Shown here: positions 42,924-52,092 of the stretch, piece after piece
Layout of the letters: every line of letters starts with the position of its first letter
Numbering within the stretch: position 1 is the stretch's first letter
DNA from: Actinoplanes palleronii
GTDB taxonomy: Bacteria > Actinomycetota > Actinomycetes > Mycobacteriales > Micromonosporaceae
DNA length: 64,000 bases
Assembly (NCBI RefSeq): GCF_016862315.1
Contig: NZ_BOMS01000090.1
Span: 1-64,000 of the forward strand
Reading direction: 5' to 3'
The notes under the pieces: generated by a model
What the model saw: only the letters and a program-made list of their open reading frames with translations
What the model was told of the DNA's origin: nothing
Databases searched by the model: none
Position numbers and translations under genes: made by a program

Positions 42924-45227
42924 ATGGTGCGGGCGACCCTGACGAGAGGCAGCACCTGGCTGCGCGCGGGATTCGGCCTGGGCGTGCTGCTGCTCGCCGC
43001 ACAGGTCGTGATGTCGTTCGCGGTCACCCAGGCCTGGGCCGACCGGCACCCGATCCTCGACGGCGGCCTGCAGGACGGGGTGTATCTGCTGGCCGCGGCG
43101 TTGGTGGCGGCGCGGGCCGCACTGATCCGCGAGGACCGCGGGGCCTGGCTGCTGATGAGCACCGGACTGTTCGCGTACGCGGCCGGCACGGTGTACTGGG
43201 TGGCCCTCTTCAGCCGGATGGACCACCCGCCGTTCCCGTCACCGGCCGACGCGTTGTGGCTGGCGTACTACCCGTTCGCGCTGGCCGCGGTGCTGCGCCT
43301 GCTGTGGGTCCGGCAGCGCCGGCTCAGTGCGGCAGCCTGGCTGGACGGCCTGATCGCCACGGCGTGTGCGGCGGCGTTCGCGTCGGTGATCTTCTTGACC
43401 GGTTTCGCCGGCAGCACCGGATCACGCTGGTCCGCCGTGATCAGCGTGGCCTTCCCGGTCGCCGACATCGTGCTGGCCGGGCTGTTGCTCGGCGCGTGGG
43501 CGCTCAGCGGCTGGCGTACCGAGCGGGTCTGGATGCTGCTGCTGACCGGCATGGGGATCAACTCGGCGGCCAACGGGATCCACGCGTTCCAGACCGCGGT
43601 GGGGCTGTCCCTGCCCGGTGGCTGGGCCGACCTGCTCTGGTCGGTCGCGCTGGCGGTCATCGTGGTGGCCGCCTGGCAGCGACCCCAACCGGCCACCGAA
43701 CGGCGGCCGGCCAGCGCCGTGGTCGGCGCGGTGCTGCCGGCGGTGCTGGCCTGCGCGTCGCTGCTGCTGTTGCTCGGCGACTGGCGCTCCGTCGGCGCGC
43801 TGCCCCAGGTCAGTGGCCTGCTGGCGGCGCTGGCGATCACCGGCGCGATCGTCCGGATGCTGCTGACCGTCCGGGTGGTCGAGGCCCTGGCGGACGCCCG
43901 CCATCAGGCCCGCACCGACGACCTGACCGAGTTGCCCAACCGGCGCAGCTTCCTGGAGGCCGTCGACCGCAGTCTGGATCCGGGTCTGGTCGCCCCGGCG
44001 CTGGCCGTGGCGATCATCGACCTGGACCGGTTCAAGGACATCAACGACAGCTTCGGTCACCGCGTCGGCGACCGCTTGTTGCAGCTGGTCGCCGAGCGGC
44101 TGGCGGAGGCGGTCGGTTCGGTCGGCACGCTGGCCCGCCTCGGCGGTGACGAGTTCGGCGTGCTGCTGCCGGGCGTCGACGCGGAGCAGGCGCAGCAGAT
44201 CACGACCGGTTTCCTGACCGTGCTGCGGCGCCCGTTCCACCTGGGGCAGATCGGCCTGCACGTCGACGCCAGCATCGGGGTGGCCGCGTGCCCGGCACAC
44301 GGCGTCGACTCCAGCACCCTGATGCGGCATGCCGACAGCGCGATGTACCAGGCCAAGGACCACCAGAGCGGCGTGGCGCTGGCCACCGGCGGGCCCGACG
44401 ACGACAGCGGGCGGCAGCGGCTGACCACGCTGGAGGAGCTGCGGGCCGGCCTGGACCGCGGCGAGCTGACCCTGCACTACCAGCCGCAGATGCTGATCGC
44501 CGAGGGCGTCGTCGCCGGGGTGGAAGCCCTGGTGCGGTGGAACCACCCCAGTCGCGGGCTGGTCTACCCGGACGGGTTTCTGCCGCTGGCCGAGCACGCC
44601 GGGCTGATGGGCCGGCTGACCACCCAGGTCCTGGAGATGGCACTCGCCCAGTGCCGCGCCTGGAACGACGACGGCCTGGCGCTCACCGTCGCGGTCAACC
44701 TGTCCGCGTCCAACCTGCAGGACTGCGACCTGCCCGGGTACGTCGCCGACGCACTGCTGCGCCACGGTGTGCCCGCGCACTCGCTGCACCTGGAAGTCAC
44801 CGAGGAGATCCTGATCCGGGACGCGGCCCGGACCACCGAGATCCTCGCGGAGCTGCGCCGGATGGGCATCCGGCTGGCGGTGGACGACTACGGCACCGGC
44901 TATTCCAGCCTGGCCTACCTGCAGGCGCTCCCGGTCGACGACCTCAAGCTGGACCGGGCGTTCGTCACGTACTGCGACACCGACCCGCGCAGCGCGGCGA
45001 TCGTGAAGAGCACCGTCGAGCTGGCCCACAACCTCGGCATGCGCATGATCGCCGAGGGGGTGGAGAGCGAGGCCGGGCTGGACCGGCTCCGGCAGTGGGA
45101 CTGCGACCTCGCCCAGGGTTATCACGTCAGCCGGCCACAGGCCCCGGAGCAGCTCACCACCTGGCTGCGCCAGCAGGCGAGCGAGGTCGTGCACACCGAC
45201 GACCACACGACGGTCGCCACGTCCTGA
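42924..45227 (+). CDS. membrane GGDEF-EAL cyclic-di-GMP protein, 767 aa
   Basis: The N-terminal ~310 residues contain roughly nine hydrophobic segments, forming an integral membrane sensor of MASE type. A GGDEF domain follows (DDLTELPNRRSF, IDLDRFKDIND and RLGGDEFG at residues about 407-411), with an intact active-site motif for diguanylate cyclase activity. The EAL domain carries E534-A-L in GVEALVRWNHP, NLSASNLQ, EVTEEIL, DDYGTGYSSLAYL (from 654), KLDRAFV and AEGVES, so phosphodiesterase residues are also present. It probably makes or degrades c-di-GMP in response to a membrane signal. ATG 42924 lacks a strong ribosome site. The gene stands alone. Confidence 0.95.
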   Translation: MVRATLTRGSTWLRAGFGLGVLLLAAQVVMSFAVTQAWADRHPILDGGLQDGVYLLAAALVAARAALIREDRGAWLLMSTGLFAYAAGTVYWVALFSRMDHPPFPSPADALWLAYYPFALAAVLRLLWVRQRRLSAAAWLDGLIATACAAAFASVIFLTGFAGSTGSRWSAVISVAFPVADIVLAGLLLGAWALSGWRTERVWMLLLTGMGINSAANGIHAFQTAVGLSLPGGWADLLWSVALAVIVVAAWQRPQPATERRPASAVVGAVLPAVLACASLLLLLGDWRSVGALPQVSGLLAALAITGAIVRMLLTVRVVEALADARHQARTDDLTELPNRRSFLEAVDRSLDPGLVAPALAVAIIDLDRFKDINDSFGHRVGDRLLQLVAERLAEAVGSVGTLARLGGDEFGVLLPGVDAEQAQQITTGFLTVLRRPFHLGQIGLHVDASIGVAACPAHGVDSSTLMRHADSAMYQAKDHQSGVALATGGPDDDSGRQRLTTLEELRAGLDRGELTLHYQPQMLIAEGVVAGVEALVRWNHPSRGLVYPDGFLPLAEHAGLMGRLTTQVLEMALAQCRAWNDDGLALTVAVNLSASNLQDCDLPGYVADALLRHGVPAHSLHLEVTEEILIRDAARTTEILAELRRMGIRLAVDDYGTGYSSLAYLQALPVDDLKLDRAFVTYCDTDPRSAAIVKSTVELAHNLGMRMIAEGVESEAGLDRLRQWDCDLAQGYHVSRPQAPEQLTTWLRQQASEVVHTDDHTTVATS

Positions 45228-45256
45228 CGACTCCCGTCCCGGGGTGCCGGAGGGGC

Positions 45257-45724
45257 CTACTCGGGCCGGCGGTGCTCGGCGGCATAACCGCGCAGCACGG
45301 CGGCCACCTCGCGCAGGAAGCCCACCGTCGCGGCGGCCTGCTCCGGCGTCAGCCGGGCCGCCGCCTGCTCGACCCCGTCGAAGAGGGGCCCCAGCGCGCC
45401 GAGCACCTCCCGGTACGCCTTCTCGGTGGCGACCACGGTCTGGCGACGGCGGTCCGAGGGGTGCGGGACCCGCTGGGCGTGCCCGGTCGAGGTGAGCCGG
45501 TCGACGAGCGTGGTGGCCGACGCGGACCGGATGTTGAGGCGCTGCCCCAACTCGGTGGGGCCGAGCCCGTCCGCGCTGCCGAGCAGGTGATCCAGGGCAT
45601 GGGCGTCGGTCAGGTTCACCCCGAGCTTGCGGGCCAGACCCTGGGTCGCGTCGCCGTTGGCCTGCAGAAGCTCCCGGACGGCCAGCGCCATGTCGCTGTG
45701 CTGACGTTCCTGTGGCCTGGTCAC
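45257..45724 (-). CDS. MarR family transcriptional regulator, 155 aa
   Basis: A winged-helix core is visible in the recognition helix region (LGPTELGQRLNIRSASATTLVDRL) and the wing (VPHPSDRRRQTVVATEKA, with the conserved D-R-R-x3-V). Long helices at both ends support dimerisation. The start is GTG 45724. It is divergent from an MFS exporter gene, with a perfect CTTGT-ATA-ACAAG palindrome just before the exporter ATG, so it most likely represses the exporter/polyprenyl-synthase operon until a ligand binds. Confidence 0.92.
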   Translation of the reverse strand: MTRPQERQHSDMALAVRELLQANGDATQGLARKLGVNLTDAHALDHLLGSADGLGPTELGQRLNIRSASATTLVDRLTSTGHAQRVPHPSDRRRQTVVATEKAYREVLGALGPLFDGVEQAAARLTPEQAAATVGFLREVAAVLRGYAAEHRRPE

Positions 45725-45766
45725 GCCACGATCATAAGCCCACCAGGTAGCAAGAAAATCTAATTA

Positions 45767-45779
45767 CTTGTATAACAAG
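45767..45779. promoter_or_regulatory. MarR-type operator CTTGT-ATA-ACAAG
   Basis: A perfect 5-bp inverted repeat around ATA lies in an AT-rich patch 5 nt before the exporter start codon and 43 nt before the marR start. Its size and placement fit a MarR dimer site covering the promoters. Confidence 0.75.
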
Positions 45780-45783
45780 ATTC

Positions 45784-47403
45784 ATGACAGCAGAGATACC
45801 TTCTCGGCGGCGCTGGCTCAGCCTGCTCGTGGTCAGCCTCGGCGTGGCGATGATCATCGTGGACGCGACGATCGTGAACGTCGCCGTGCCCGCAGTGATC
45901 ACCGACCTCGGCGCCACCTCCAGCGACGCCCAGTGGATCCAGGAGTCGTACACCCTGGTCTTCGCGGCGCTGCTGCTGGTCGCCGGGCGCACCGCCGACC
46001 AGGTCGGACGGCGGCGGCTGTTCATGGCCGGCGTCGCGGTGTTCGCACTGGCCAGCATCGGATGCGCCCTGGCTCCCACCCCACCGCTGCTGATCACCGG
46101 CCGGCTGGTGCAGGGCATCGGCGGCGCGATGATCCTGCCCACCTCGCTCTCCCTGCTCAACGCCACCTTCACCGGGCGCGAGCGCGGGATAGCCTTCGCG
46201 GTGTGGGGCTCCACCATCGGCGGGACCGCGGCCCTCGGCCCCCTGCTCGGCGGCTGGCTCACCACCGACCTGTCCTGGCGGTGGGCGTTCGGCGTCAACG
46301 TCCCGCTCGGCGCCCTGCTGCTGGTCGGCGCGGGACTGCTGCTGACCGAATCCCGCGAACCCCGCACCGGGCACGGCAACGACTGGGCCGGCGCGGTGCT
46401 CTCGGTGGTCACCATGGCCGGACTCGTCTTCGGCCTCATCCAGGGTCGCAGCTACGGCTGGTTCGAGCGCACCGGGCCGGTGGACGTGGCCGGGCTCTCG
46501 TGGACCGCCCGGCTGTCGCCCGTACCCTTCGGTTTCGCCCTCGCCGCCGCCGGCCTGATCGTCTTCATCCTCGTCGAGCGGCGCCGCAACGCGGCGGGCC
46601 GGCCGGTCCTGCTGGACCTGTCGCTGTTCGCGATCCCCTCGTTCCGCAACGGGAACCTGGTCGCCGGCGTCGTCAGTCTCGGCGAGTTCGGGCTGCTGTT
46701 CGCCCTGCCGCTGTGGCTGCAGAACGTCCACGGCTACAGCGCGTTCGAGACCGGGCTGGCCCTGCTGCCGCTGGCGGCCGGCAGCTTCCTCGCCAGTGGC
46801 CTGGCCGTGCCGCTCACCGCCGCCCGCGGACCGATCTTCGCGGTACGCGCCGGCATCGTGCTGGAGATCGCCGGGGTGGTGGGTACCGGCCTCGTCGCGG
46901 CACCGGACACCGCGTGGTGGCAGATCACGCCGATGCTCTTCGTGTACGGCGTCGGCGTCGGCCTGGCCACCGCGCAGATCACCGGCGTGGTCCTGGCCGA
47001 CGTGCCGGTCGCGATGAGCGGCCAGGGCTCCGGCACGCAGAGCACCACCCGCCAGCTCGGTTCGGCGCTGGGTATCGCGGTGCTCGGCACCGTGCTGTTC
47101 AGCACCACCGCCGGCCAGCTGACCACGGCCCTGGACAGCCGCGGCGTAGCCGAGAGTCAGCGCTCGGCGGTCGTGTCCGCCGTCGAGGACAGCGCCGGCG
47201 CCGCGATCCCCGGCCTCGCCGCCGACCCGCGCACCGCAGCGCTGGCCGGCGACGCCGCGCAGGCGTTGTCGACCGCCACCCGGTACACCGCCTTCACGGC
47301 GGCCGGGTTCCTGCTGCTCGGCCTGCTCGCCTCGGCCCGGTTGACCCGCGCCGCCCGCCACACGCCTGACACCGCCGCCGTCCCGGAAGGTCTGCACGAA
47401 TGA
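45784..47403 (+). CDS. DHA2-type MFS drug/metabolite exporter, 539 aa
   Basis: The protein has fourteen hydrophobic segments. Motif A is ADQVGRRRLF between TM2 and TM3. The N-terminus contains the DHA2 signature VDATIVNVAVPAV, and a G-x-x-GP-x-x-G motif C appears as ALGPLLGGWL. It is a proton-driven exporter of drugs or small hydrophobic molecules. The start at 45784 has no obvious ribosome site. It overlaps the 3' half of the operator region, so a near-leaderless message is possible. Its stop overlaps the start of a polyprenyl synthase gene (ATGA at 47400-47403). Confidence 0.92.
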   Translation: MTAEIPSRRRWLSLLVVSLGVAMIIVDATIVNVAVPAVITDLGATSSDAQWIQESYTLVFAALLLVAGRTADQVGRRRLFMAGVAVFALASIGCALAPTPPLLITGRLVQGIGGAMILPTSLSLLNATFTGRERGIAFAVWGSTIGGTAALGPLLGGWLTTDLSWRWAFGVNVPLGALLLVGAGLLLTESREPRTGHGNDWAGAVLSVVTMAGLVFGLIQGRSYGWFERTGPVDVAGLSWTARLSPVPFGFALAAAGLIVFILVERRRNAAGRPVLLDLSLFAIPSFRNGNLVAGVVSLGEFGLLFALPLWLQNVHGYSAFETGLALLPLAAGSFLASGLAVPLTAARGPIFAVRAGIVLEIAGVVGTGLVAAPDTAWWQITPMLFVYGVGVGLATAQITGVVLADVPVAMSGQGSGTQSTTRQLGSALGIAVLGTVLFSTTAGQLTTALDSRGVAESQRSAVVSAVEDSAGAAIPGLAADPRTAALAGDAAQALSTATRYTAFTAAGFLLLGLLASARLTRAARHTPDTAAVPEGLHE

Positions 47404-48512
47404 TCTCGCCACCGCACGGTTCCGCGAAACGCCTGATGCCCTCGCCGCTGGCGGTGGACGACCTCCAGGACCGGGTGCACAAAGCGATCGAGCACTTCCT
47501 GTCCGCGCGGGCCGCCACGCTGGCCGCGGTCAGTGACGACTGCGCTCCCCTGGTCGGTTACGCGGCGGACCTGCTCAGCGGCGGCAAGCGGCTGCGCGCG
47601 GCGCTCTGCTACTGGGCCTGGCGGGCGGCCGGCGCGCCGGACGAACCGGCCGTCGTGGCGGCCGCCGCCGCGCTGGAGTTCTTCCAGGCCGCGGCGCTGA
47701 TCCACGACGACGTGATGGACGCCTCCGACATGCGGCGCGGGGCACCGGCGGTGCACCGGCGATTCGCCACGCTGCACCGCGCCAACCGGTGGGCCGGCGA
47801 CGCCGACCACTTCGGCCTGTCCGCCGCCGTGCTCGTCGGTGACCTGTGCCTGGCGTGGAGCGACGAGCTCTACACCGGCAGCGGCCTGCCGGCGGACGCG
47901 CTCGCCCGGGGACGCACCACCTTCAACCTGATGCGCACCCAGCTCATGGGCGGGCAGTACCTCGACCTGATCGAACAGGCCGCCGACGGCCGCGATCCGG
48001 CGGGCGCGCTGCACCGCGCCCGCCGGGTCATCCGGTTCAAGAGCGCGAAGTACTCGGTCGAGCAGCCCCTGCTTCTCGGCGCCGAGCTGGCCGGTGCCGG
48101 CCCGGATCTGCTGGCCGGGCTCTCCGCGTTCGGCCTGCCGCTCGGTGAGGCCTTCCAGCTGCGCGACGACATTCTCGGTGTCTTCGGCGACACCGCGCTG
48201 ACCGGCAAACCCGCCGGCGACGACCTGCGCGAGGGCAAGCGAACGGTGCTCGTCGCACTGGCCCTGCGCGATGCCGATCCCGTACAGAAAAAGGTGTTCG
48301 CCGCGCATTTCGGCGACCCCGGCCTCGACGCCGCCGGCGTCGCCCGCCTCCGCGAGATCATCGTGGCCACCGGCGCCCTGGCCGCGACCGAGGAGATGAT
48401 CACGAGCGGGTTGCGCGAGTCGCTGACCGCCCTGCACACGATCGACATCGACCCGCGCAGCCGATCCGTGCTCGCCTCGCTGGCCCGCAACGCCACCGAC
48501 CGGACCTTTTGA
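47400..48512 (+). CDS. polyprenyl (GGPP/FPP-type) synthase, IdsA-like, 370 aa
   Basis: The first aspartate-rich motif is DDVMD (residues 103-107). The second is RDDILGVFGD (Asp256-Asp257), followed by TGKPAGDDLREGKRT, which is the typical pattern of actinobacterial IdsA-type E-prenyl diphosphate synthases. The FQ and GGKRLR elements of the isopentenyl diphosphate site are also present. It condenses IPP with allylic diphosphates, and C15 or C20 product length cannot be decided by eye. Its start overlaps the exporter stop by 4 nt, so prenyl diphosphate supply and an exporter share one MarR-controlled message. Confidence 0.93.
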   Translation: MISPPHGSAKRLMPSPLAVDDLQDRVHKAIEHFLSARAATLAAVSDDCAPLVGYAADLLSGGKRLRAALCYWAWRAAGAPDEPAVVAAAAALEFFQAAALIHDDVMDASDMRRGAPAVHRRFATLHRANRWAGDADHFGLSAAVLVGDLCLAWSDELYTGSGLPADALARGRTTFNLMRTQLMGGQYLDLIEQAADGRDPAGALHRARRVIRFKSAKYSVEQPLLLGAELAGAGPDLLAGLSAFGLPLGEAFQLRDDILGVFGDTALTGKPAGDDLREGKRTVLVALALRDADPVQKKVFAAHFGDPGLDAAGVARLREIIVATGALAATEEMITSGLRESLTALHTIDIDPRSRSVLASLARNATDRTF

Positions 48513-48545
48513 GTACGACGGGCAGCGACGGGCAGACTGTCGTTC

Positions 48546-49742
48546 ATGGCCATCGACTCAGCGGCTCTGCGCTCGCACTTCCCCTCCCTCGACTCCGGCA
48601 TCGCGTTCTTCGACGGGCCCGGCGGCACCCAGACGCCGCGCCCGGTCGCCGAGGCGATCGCCGCGACCATGTTGCAGCCGCTCTCGATCCGCGGGACCAG
48701 CACGGTCTCCGAGCGCAACGCCGAGCGGGCCGTCGCCGAGTTCCGCGCCGCCTACGCCGACCTGCTCAACGTGCCGGCGACCGGCATCGTGCACGGGCGC
48801 AGCGCCACCCAGCTCACCTACGACTTCTCCCGGCACCTGGCCAAGACCTGGCAGGCCGGCGACGAGATCGTGCTCAGCCGGCTCGAGCACGACAGCAACG
48901 TCCGGCCGTGGGTGCAGGCGGCCGAGCGGGCCGGGGTGAGCGTGCACTGGATCGAGCTCGACGGCGCCGAACTCGACCTCGGCTCGTACCGGCGGGTGCT
49001 GTCGCCGCGGACCCGGCTGGTCGCGGTCACCGCCGCGTCGAACGTGCTGGGCACCATCCCGCCGGTCCGGGAGATCGCTGACCTGGCGCACGCGGCCGGC
49101 GCGCTGCTCTACGTCGACGGGGTGCACTACGCCGCGCACCAGCTCGTGGACGTGCCGGCGCTGGGGGCGGACTTCTTCGTGTGCTCGCCGTACAAATTCT
49201 TCGGTCCGCACTGCGGGGTGCTCGCCGCCGCGCCGGCCCTGCTCGAGGGTCTGGAGCCGGACAAGCTGCTGCCGTCGACGAACGTGGTCCCGGAGCGGTT
49301 CGAGTTCGGCACCCTGCCCTACGAGATGCTGGCCGGCGCGACCGCGGCGGTCGACTTCCTCGCCGCGATCGCGCCCGGGGACGGCACCGACCGCCGGGAC
49401 CGCCTGACCCGGTCGTTCGAGGCGGTGCACGAGCACGAGCTGAGCCTGCTCGCCCAGCTGGAAACGGGCCTGCGCGCGCTCGGTGACCGGGTCACGGTGC
49501 ACTCCCGCGCCGCCGACCGCACGCCGACCACCCTGATCAGCCTGGACGGCCGGGACGCCGGTGAGGCCCAGCGCCACCTGGCCACCCGCGACGTGCTGGC
49601 ACCGGCCGGCTCGTTCTACGCGCTGGAGCCGTTCACCGCCCTCAAGCTGCCCGAGCCGGCCCTCCGCGTCGGCCTGGCGCCCTACAACACCCCCGAGGAG
49701 ATCGACAGGTTCCTCACCGGTCTCGCCGAATTCCTGGGGTGA
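48546..49742 (+). CDS. cysteine desulfurase-like PLP enzyme (class V aminotransferase fold), 398 aa
   Basis: The PLP lysine is Lys217 in CSPYKFFGPHCG. The upstream cofactor-binding residues appear in VDGVHYAAHQLVD and HGRSATQLTYDF. The sequence follows the cysteine desulfurase-like subgroup (start LRSHFPSLDSGIAFFDGPGGTQ) rather than a housekeeping IscS or SufS, and no Fe-S assembly genes are adjacent. Substrate specificity is unknown. The ATG at 48546 lies 33 nt after the polyprenyl synthase stop. It may be the third gene of that operon or have its own promoter. It converges with an SDR gene, leaving a 4-nt gap. Confidence 0.88.
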   Translation: MAIDSAALRSHFPSLDSGIAFFDGPGGTQTPRPVAEAIAATMLQPLSIRGTSTVSERNAERAVAEFRAAYADLLNVPATGIVHGRSATQLTYDFSRHLAKTWQAGDEIVLSRLEHDSNVRPWVQAAERAGVSVHWIELDGAELDLGSYRRVLSPRTRLVAVTAASNVLGTIPPVREIADLAHAAGALLYVDGVHYAAHQLVDVPALGADFFVCSPYKFFGPHCGVLAAAPALLEGLEPDKLLPSTNVVPERFEFGTLPYEMLAGATAAVDFLAAIAPGDGTDRRDRLTRSFEAVHEHELSLLAQLETGLRALGDRVTVHSRAADRTPTTLISLDGRDAGEAQRHLATRDVLAPAGSFYALEPFTALKLPEPALRVGLAPYNTPEEIDRFLTGLAEFLG

Positions 49743-49746
49743 GGCG

Positions 49747-50445
49747 CTAGGACCAGGCGATCTCGCCGTGCCGGTCGACGAACCGGCCGGAGCCGTGCCC
49801 CGGCCCCTCGGTGGCCAGCGCGACGATCGCGTCGGTGCCCTCGGTGACCGTCTGCGGGCCGCTGTAACCGTTCAGGTCGGTCGCCGTGTAGCCGGGGTCG
49901 GCGGCGTTGATCCGGATGCCGGGCAGGCCCTTGGCGTACTGGGTGGTCAGCATGGTCAGCGCCGCCTTCGCCGACGTGTAGGCGGGCGCCACCACCCCCG
50001 ACTCGGGCCGGTCCGGGTCGTGGGTGTGTGCCAGCGAACCCATGCCGCTGCTGACGTTCACGATCACCGGGTCCGCCGATCGGCGCAGCAGTGGCAGGAA
50101 CGCCGTGGTGGCGCGCACCACGCCGAACAGATTCACCTCGAACACGTCCCGGAAGTCGTCGGCGGTCAGCGCGCCGGGATCGCCGTACGGCCCGGAGATC
50201 CCGGCGTTGTTGATCAGTACGTCGACCGCGCCCTCGTGCCGCTCCACGTCGGCGACCGCGGCCGCCACCGAGGCGTCGTCGGTGACGTCGATCGGGACGA
50301 ACCGCGCGCCCAGCTCCTCGGCGGCCGCGGCGCCCAACCGAGGGTCCCGGGCCCCGACCACAACGGTGTGTCCGAGCTCGATCAGGCGGCGGGCGGTTTC
50401 GCGGCCGAGGCCCTTGTTGGCCCCGGTGATAAAGGTGATCGTCAT
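49747..50445 (-). CDS. short-chain dehydrogenase/reductase, 232 aa
   Basis: TGANKGLG at the N-terminus is the SDR cofactor motif (TGxxxGxG), followed by NNAG and the catalytic Ser and Tyr-x-x-x-Lys in AYTSAK. The sequence resembles carbonyl-reductase-like SDRs that use NADP(H). I prefer the ATG at 50445. An in-frame ATG three codons upstream (50454) is possible. The gene is divergent from an XRE/MmyB-type regulator, an arrangement frequent in actinobacteria, where the regulator controls the dehydrogenase. Confidence 0.93.
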   Translation of the reverse strand: MTITFITGANKGLGRETARRLIELGHTVVVGARDPRLGAAAAEELGARFVPIDVTDDASVAAAVADVERHEGAVDVLINNAGISGPYGDPGALTADDFRDVFEVNLFGVVRATTAFLPLLRRSADPVIVNVSSGMGSLAHTHDPDRPESGVVAPAYTSAKAALTMLTTQYAKGLPGIRINAADPGYTATDLNGYSGPQTVTEGTDAIVALATEGPGHGSGRFVDRHGEIAWS

Positions 50446-50548
50446 GGGTTCCATGGTTCGCCGGGCGACCGGGCACCCACCAGGGACGTCGTGACGGTAG
50501 GAAGACCAGTACCACCCTCGCACCGCCGCCGTGCGCGACGATGGGCGC

Positions 50549-51403
50549 ATGACGAGCGAGGCGGCGGGACTGGGCGCGACCCTGCGCGCCTGGCGCAACC
50601 GGCTGTCCCCGGCCGCGGCGGGCTTGCCGGCCCGGCACGCGCGCCGGGCCGCCGGGCTGCGCCGCGAGGAGTTGGCCGAGCTGGCCGGCCTGTCGGTGGA
50701 CTACGTCGTCCGCCTGGAGCAGGGCCGCGCGACCACCCCGTCGGCGCAGGTCGCCGCGGCGCTGGCCCGCGCCCTGCAGCTCACCGTGACCGAACGCGAT
50801 CACCTGTTCCGGCTGGCCCGCCTGGCGCCACCACCGGACGACCTGATCAGCGACCACATCCCGCCCGGCGTGCAGCGGGTCGCCGCCCGGCTCGGCGACG
50901 CCGCCACCGCGATCTTCGCCGCCGACTGGCAGCTGATCTGGTGGAACCGCAGCTGGGCGGCGCTGCTCGGCGACCCGTCGGCGGCGCCACCGGCCCGGCG
51001 CAACTTCGCCCGCGACCTCTTCCCCACCGCGTCCGACCCGGCTCCGGTGCTGTCCCGGTGGCTGGTCGTCTCGCGGGACGACGGCGCGACAAGAGCCGCG
51101 GTCGTCGCCGACCTGCGCCGGGCCACCGGCCGGTTCCCCCGCGACCCGCGGCTGGCGCGCCTGATCCGCGACCTGACCGACGGCAGCCCGGAGTTCGCCG
51201 CGCTGTGGGCGGCCGGCGCGGTCGGCGCGCACCGCGAGGACCGCAAGACGATCCAGCACCCCGCGGTCGGCCCGATCACCGTCGACTGCGACGTGCTGGG
51301 CGGCGGCGACACCGACCTGCGGATCGTCATCATGACCGCCGCGCCGGACACCGCGGACGAGACGAAACTACGCCTGGCCACGGTCGCCGGAGCACTGCCC
51401 TGA
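50549..51403 (+). CDS. XRE family regulator with MmyB-like ligand domain, 284 aa
   Basis: The N-terminal HTH_31-type domain includes RRAAGLRREELAELAGLSVD and YVVRLEQGR. The C-terminal domain (ADWQLIWWNRSWAALLGD through SPEFAALWAA and KTIQHPAVGPITVDCDVL) is the MmyB-like PAS-fold ligand domain. Such regulators typically bind small ligands and control an adjacent SDR, here the divergent gene ending at 49747. The ATG at 50549 is chosen. A start six codons upstream lacks support. It converges with the peroxiredoxin gene. Confidence 0.93.
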   Translation: MTSEAAGLGATLRAWRNRLSPAAAGLPARHARRAAGLRREELAELAGLSVDYVVRLEQGRATTPSAQVAAALARALQLTVTERDHLFRLARLAPPPDDLISDHIPPGVQRVAARLGDAATAIFAADWQLIWWNRSWAALLGDPSAAPPARRNFARDLFPTASDPAPVLSRWLVVSRDDGATRAAVVADLRRATGRFPRDPRLARLIRDLTDGSPEFAALWAAGAVGAHREDRKTIQHPAVGPITVDCDVLGGGDTDLRIVIMTAAPDTADETKLRLATVAGALP

Positions 51404-51409
51404 CCCTGG

Positions 51410-51877
51410 TCAGGCCTTGGCCGCGACCGCCACGGCGAGGGCGTCCACGGCGTGCTGGTTCATGTCCAGCTCGCTGTGGATCACGTCGAGGATCGTGCGG
51501 TCGGTGCCGATCACGAACGTCATCCGCTTGGTGCTCAGCGGCCCGAGGTTCAGCTTGCGCTTCACCCCGTAGGCCGCGATCGTGACCGATTCCGGATCGG
51601 ACAACAGCGGGTAGTCGAACGTGTTGGTCTCGGCGAACAGCTTCTGCTTCTCGACCGGGTCCTTGCTGATCCCGACCCGCTGCACGCCTGCTGCGCGGTA
51701 TTCGGTCGCCAGGTCCCGGAAGTGGCAGGCCTCCGCGGTGCACCCGCGAGTCATCGCCCCGGGATAGAAGAACAGCACGACCGGCCCATCCGCGACGAGG
51801 TCGCTCAGCCGACGCGGTGTCCCATCCTGATCAGGCAGTTCGAAGTCGGGCGCGATGTCACCTTTACCAATGCTCAC
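51410..51877 (-). CDS. bcp: peroxiredoxin, PrxQ/Bcp type, 155 aa
   Basis: The thioredoxin-fold peroxiredoxin motif is PGAMTRGCTAEAC, with peroxidatic Cys46 and resolving Cys51 five residues later, as in atypical two-Cys PrxQ/Bcp enzymes. The conserved GISKDPVEKQKLFAE and LLSDPE segments support this. Unlike the usual P-x-x-x-T-x-x-C with a Thr-Pro, this one reads GAMTRGC, which is within family variation. It reduces peroxides in the cytosol using thioredoxin. It is a single gene, ATG 51877. Confidence 0.93.
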   Translation of the reverse strand: MSIGKGDIAPDFELPDQDGTPRRLSDLVADGPVVLFFYPGAMTRGCTAEACHFRDLATEYRAAGVQRVGISKDPVEKQKLFAETNTFDYPLLSDPESVTIAAYGVKRKLNLGPLSTKRMTFVIGTDRTILDVIHSELDMNQHAVDALAVAVAAKA

Positions 51878-52092
51878 CGACGCACCCTACGTCAACAACT
51901 CCCCGCCCGCCGCCAGGCCGATTCCCCTCCGCGTCACCCCTATTTGGTACGAATACGGAGCGACCGCCCGCAGGCTACAAGCCACGTCCCGTGACAGTCT
52001 CGCGCCCGACCGCGCCGCCTCCCGGCCGCCACGCGCCTCCCGGCCGTCGGCGCAGTAGGCGTTGATGGATCCGTTCGCGCGGGCGTGGGCCG

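Noticed and set aside
43422..45206. 594-aa minus-strand frame opposite the GGDEF-EAL gene
   Set aside because: It has shadow composition (Val/Gln/His/Arg/Gly) and no domains. The plus frame has intact GGDEF and EAL motifs.
51878..52092. Possible small gene or RNA in the 215-nt gap
   Set aside because: Short frames here are Pro/Arg-rich with no ribosome site, and I see no stable structured RNA or promoter I can support.
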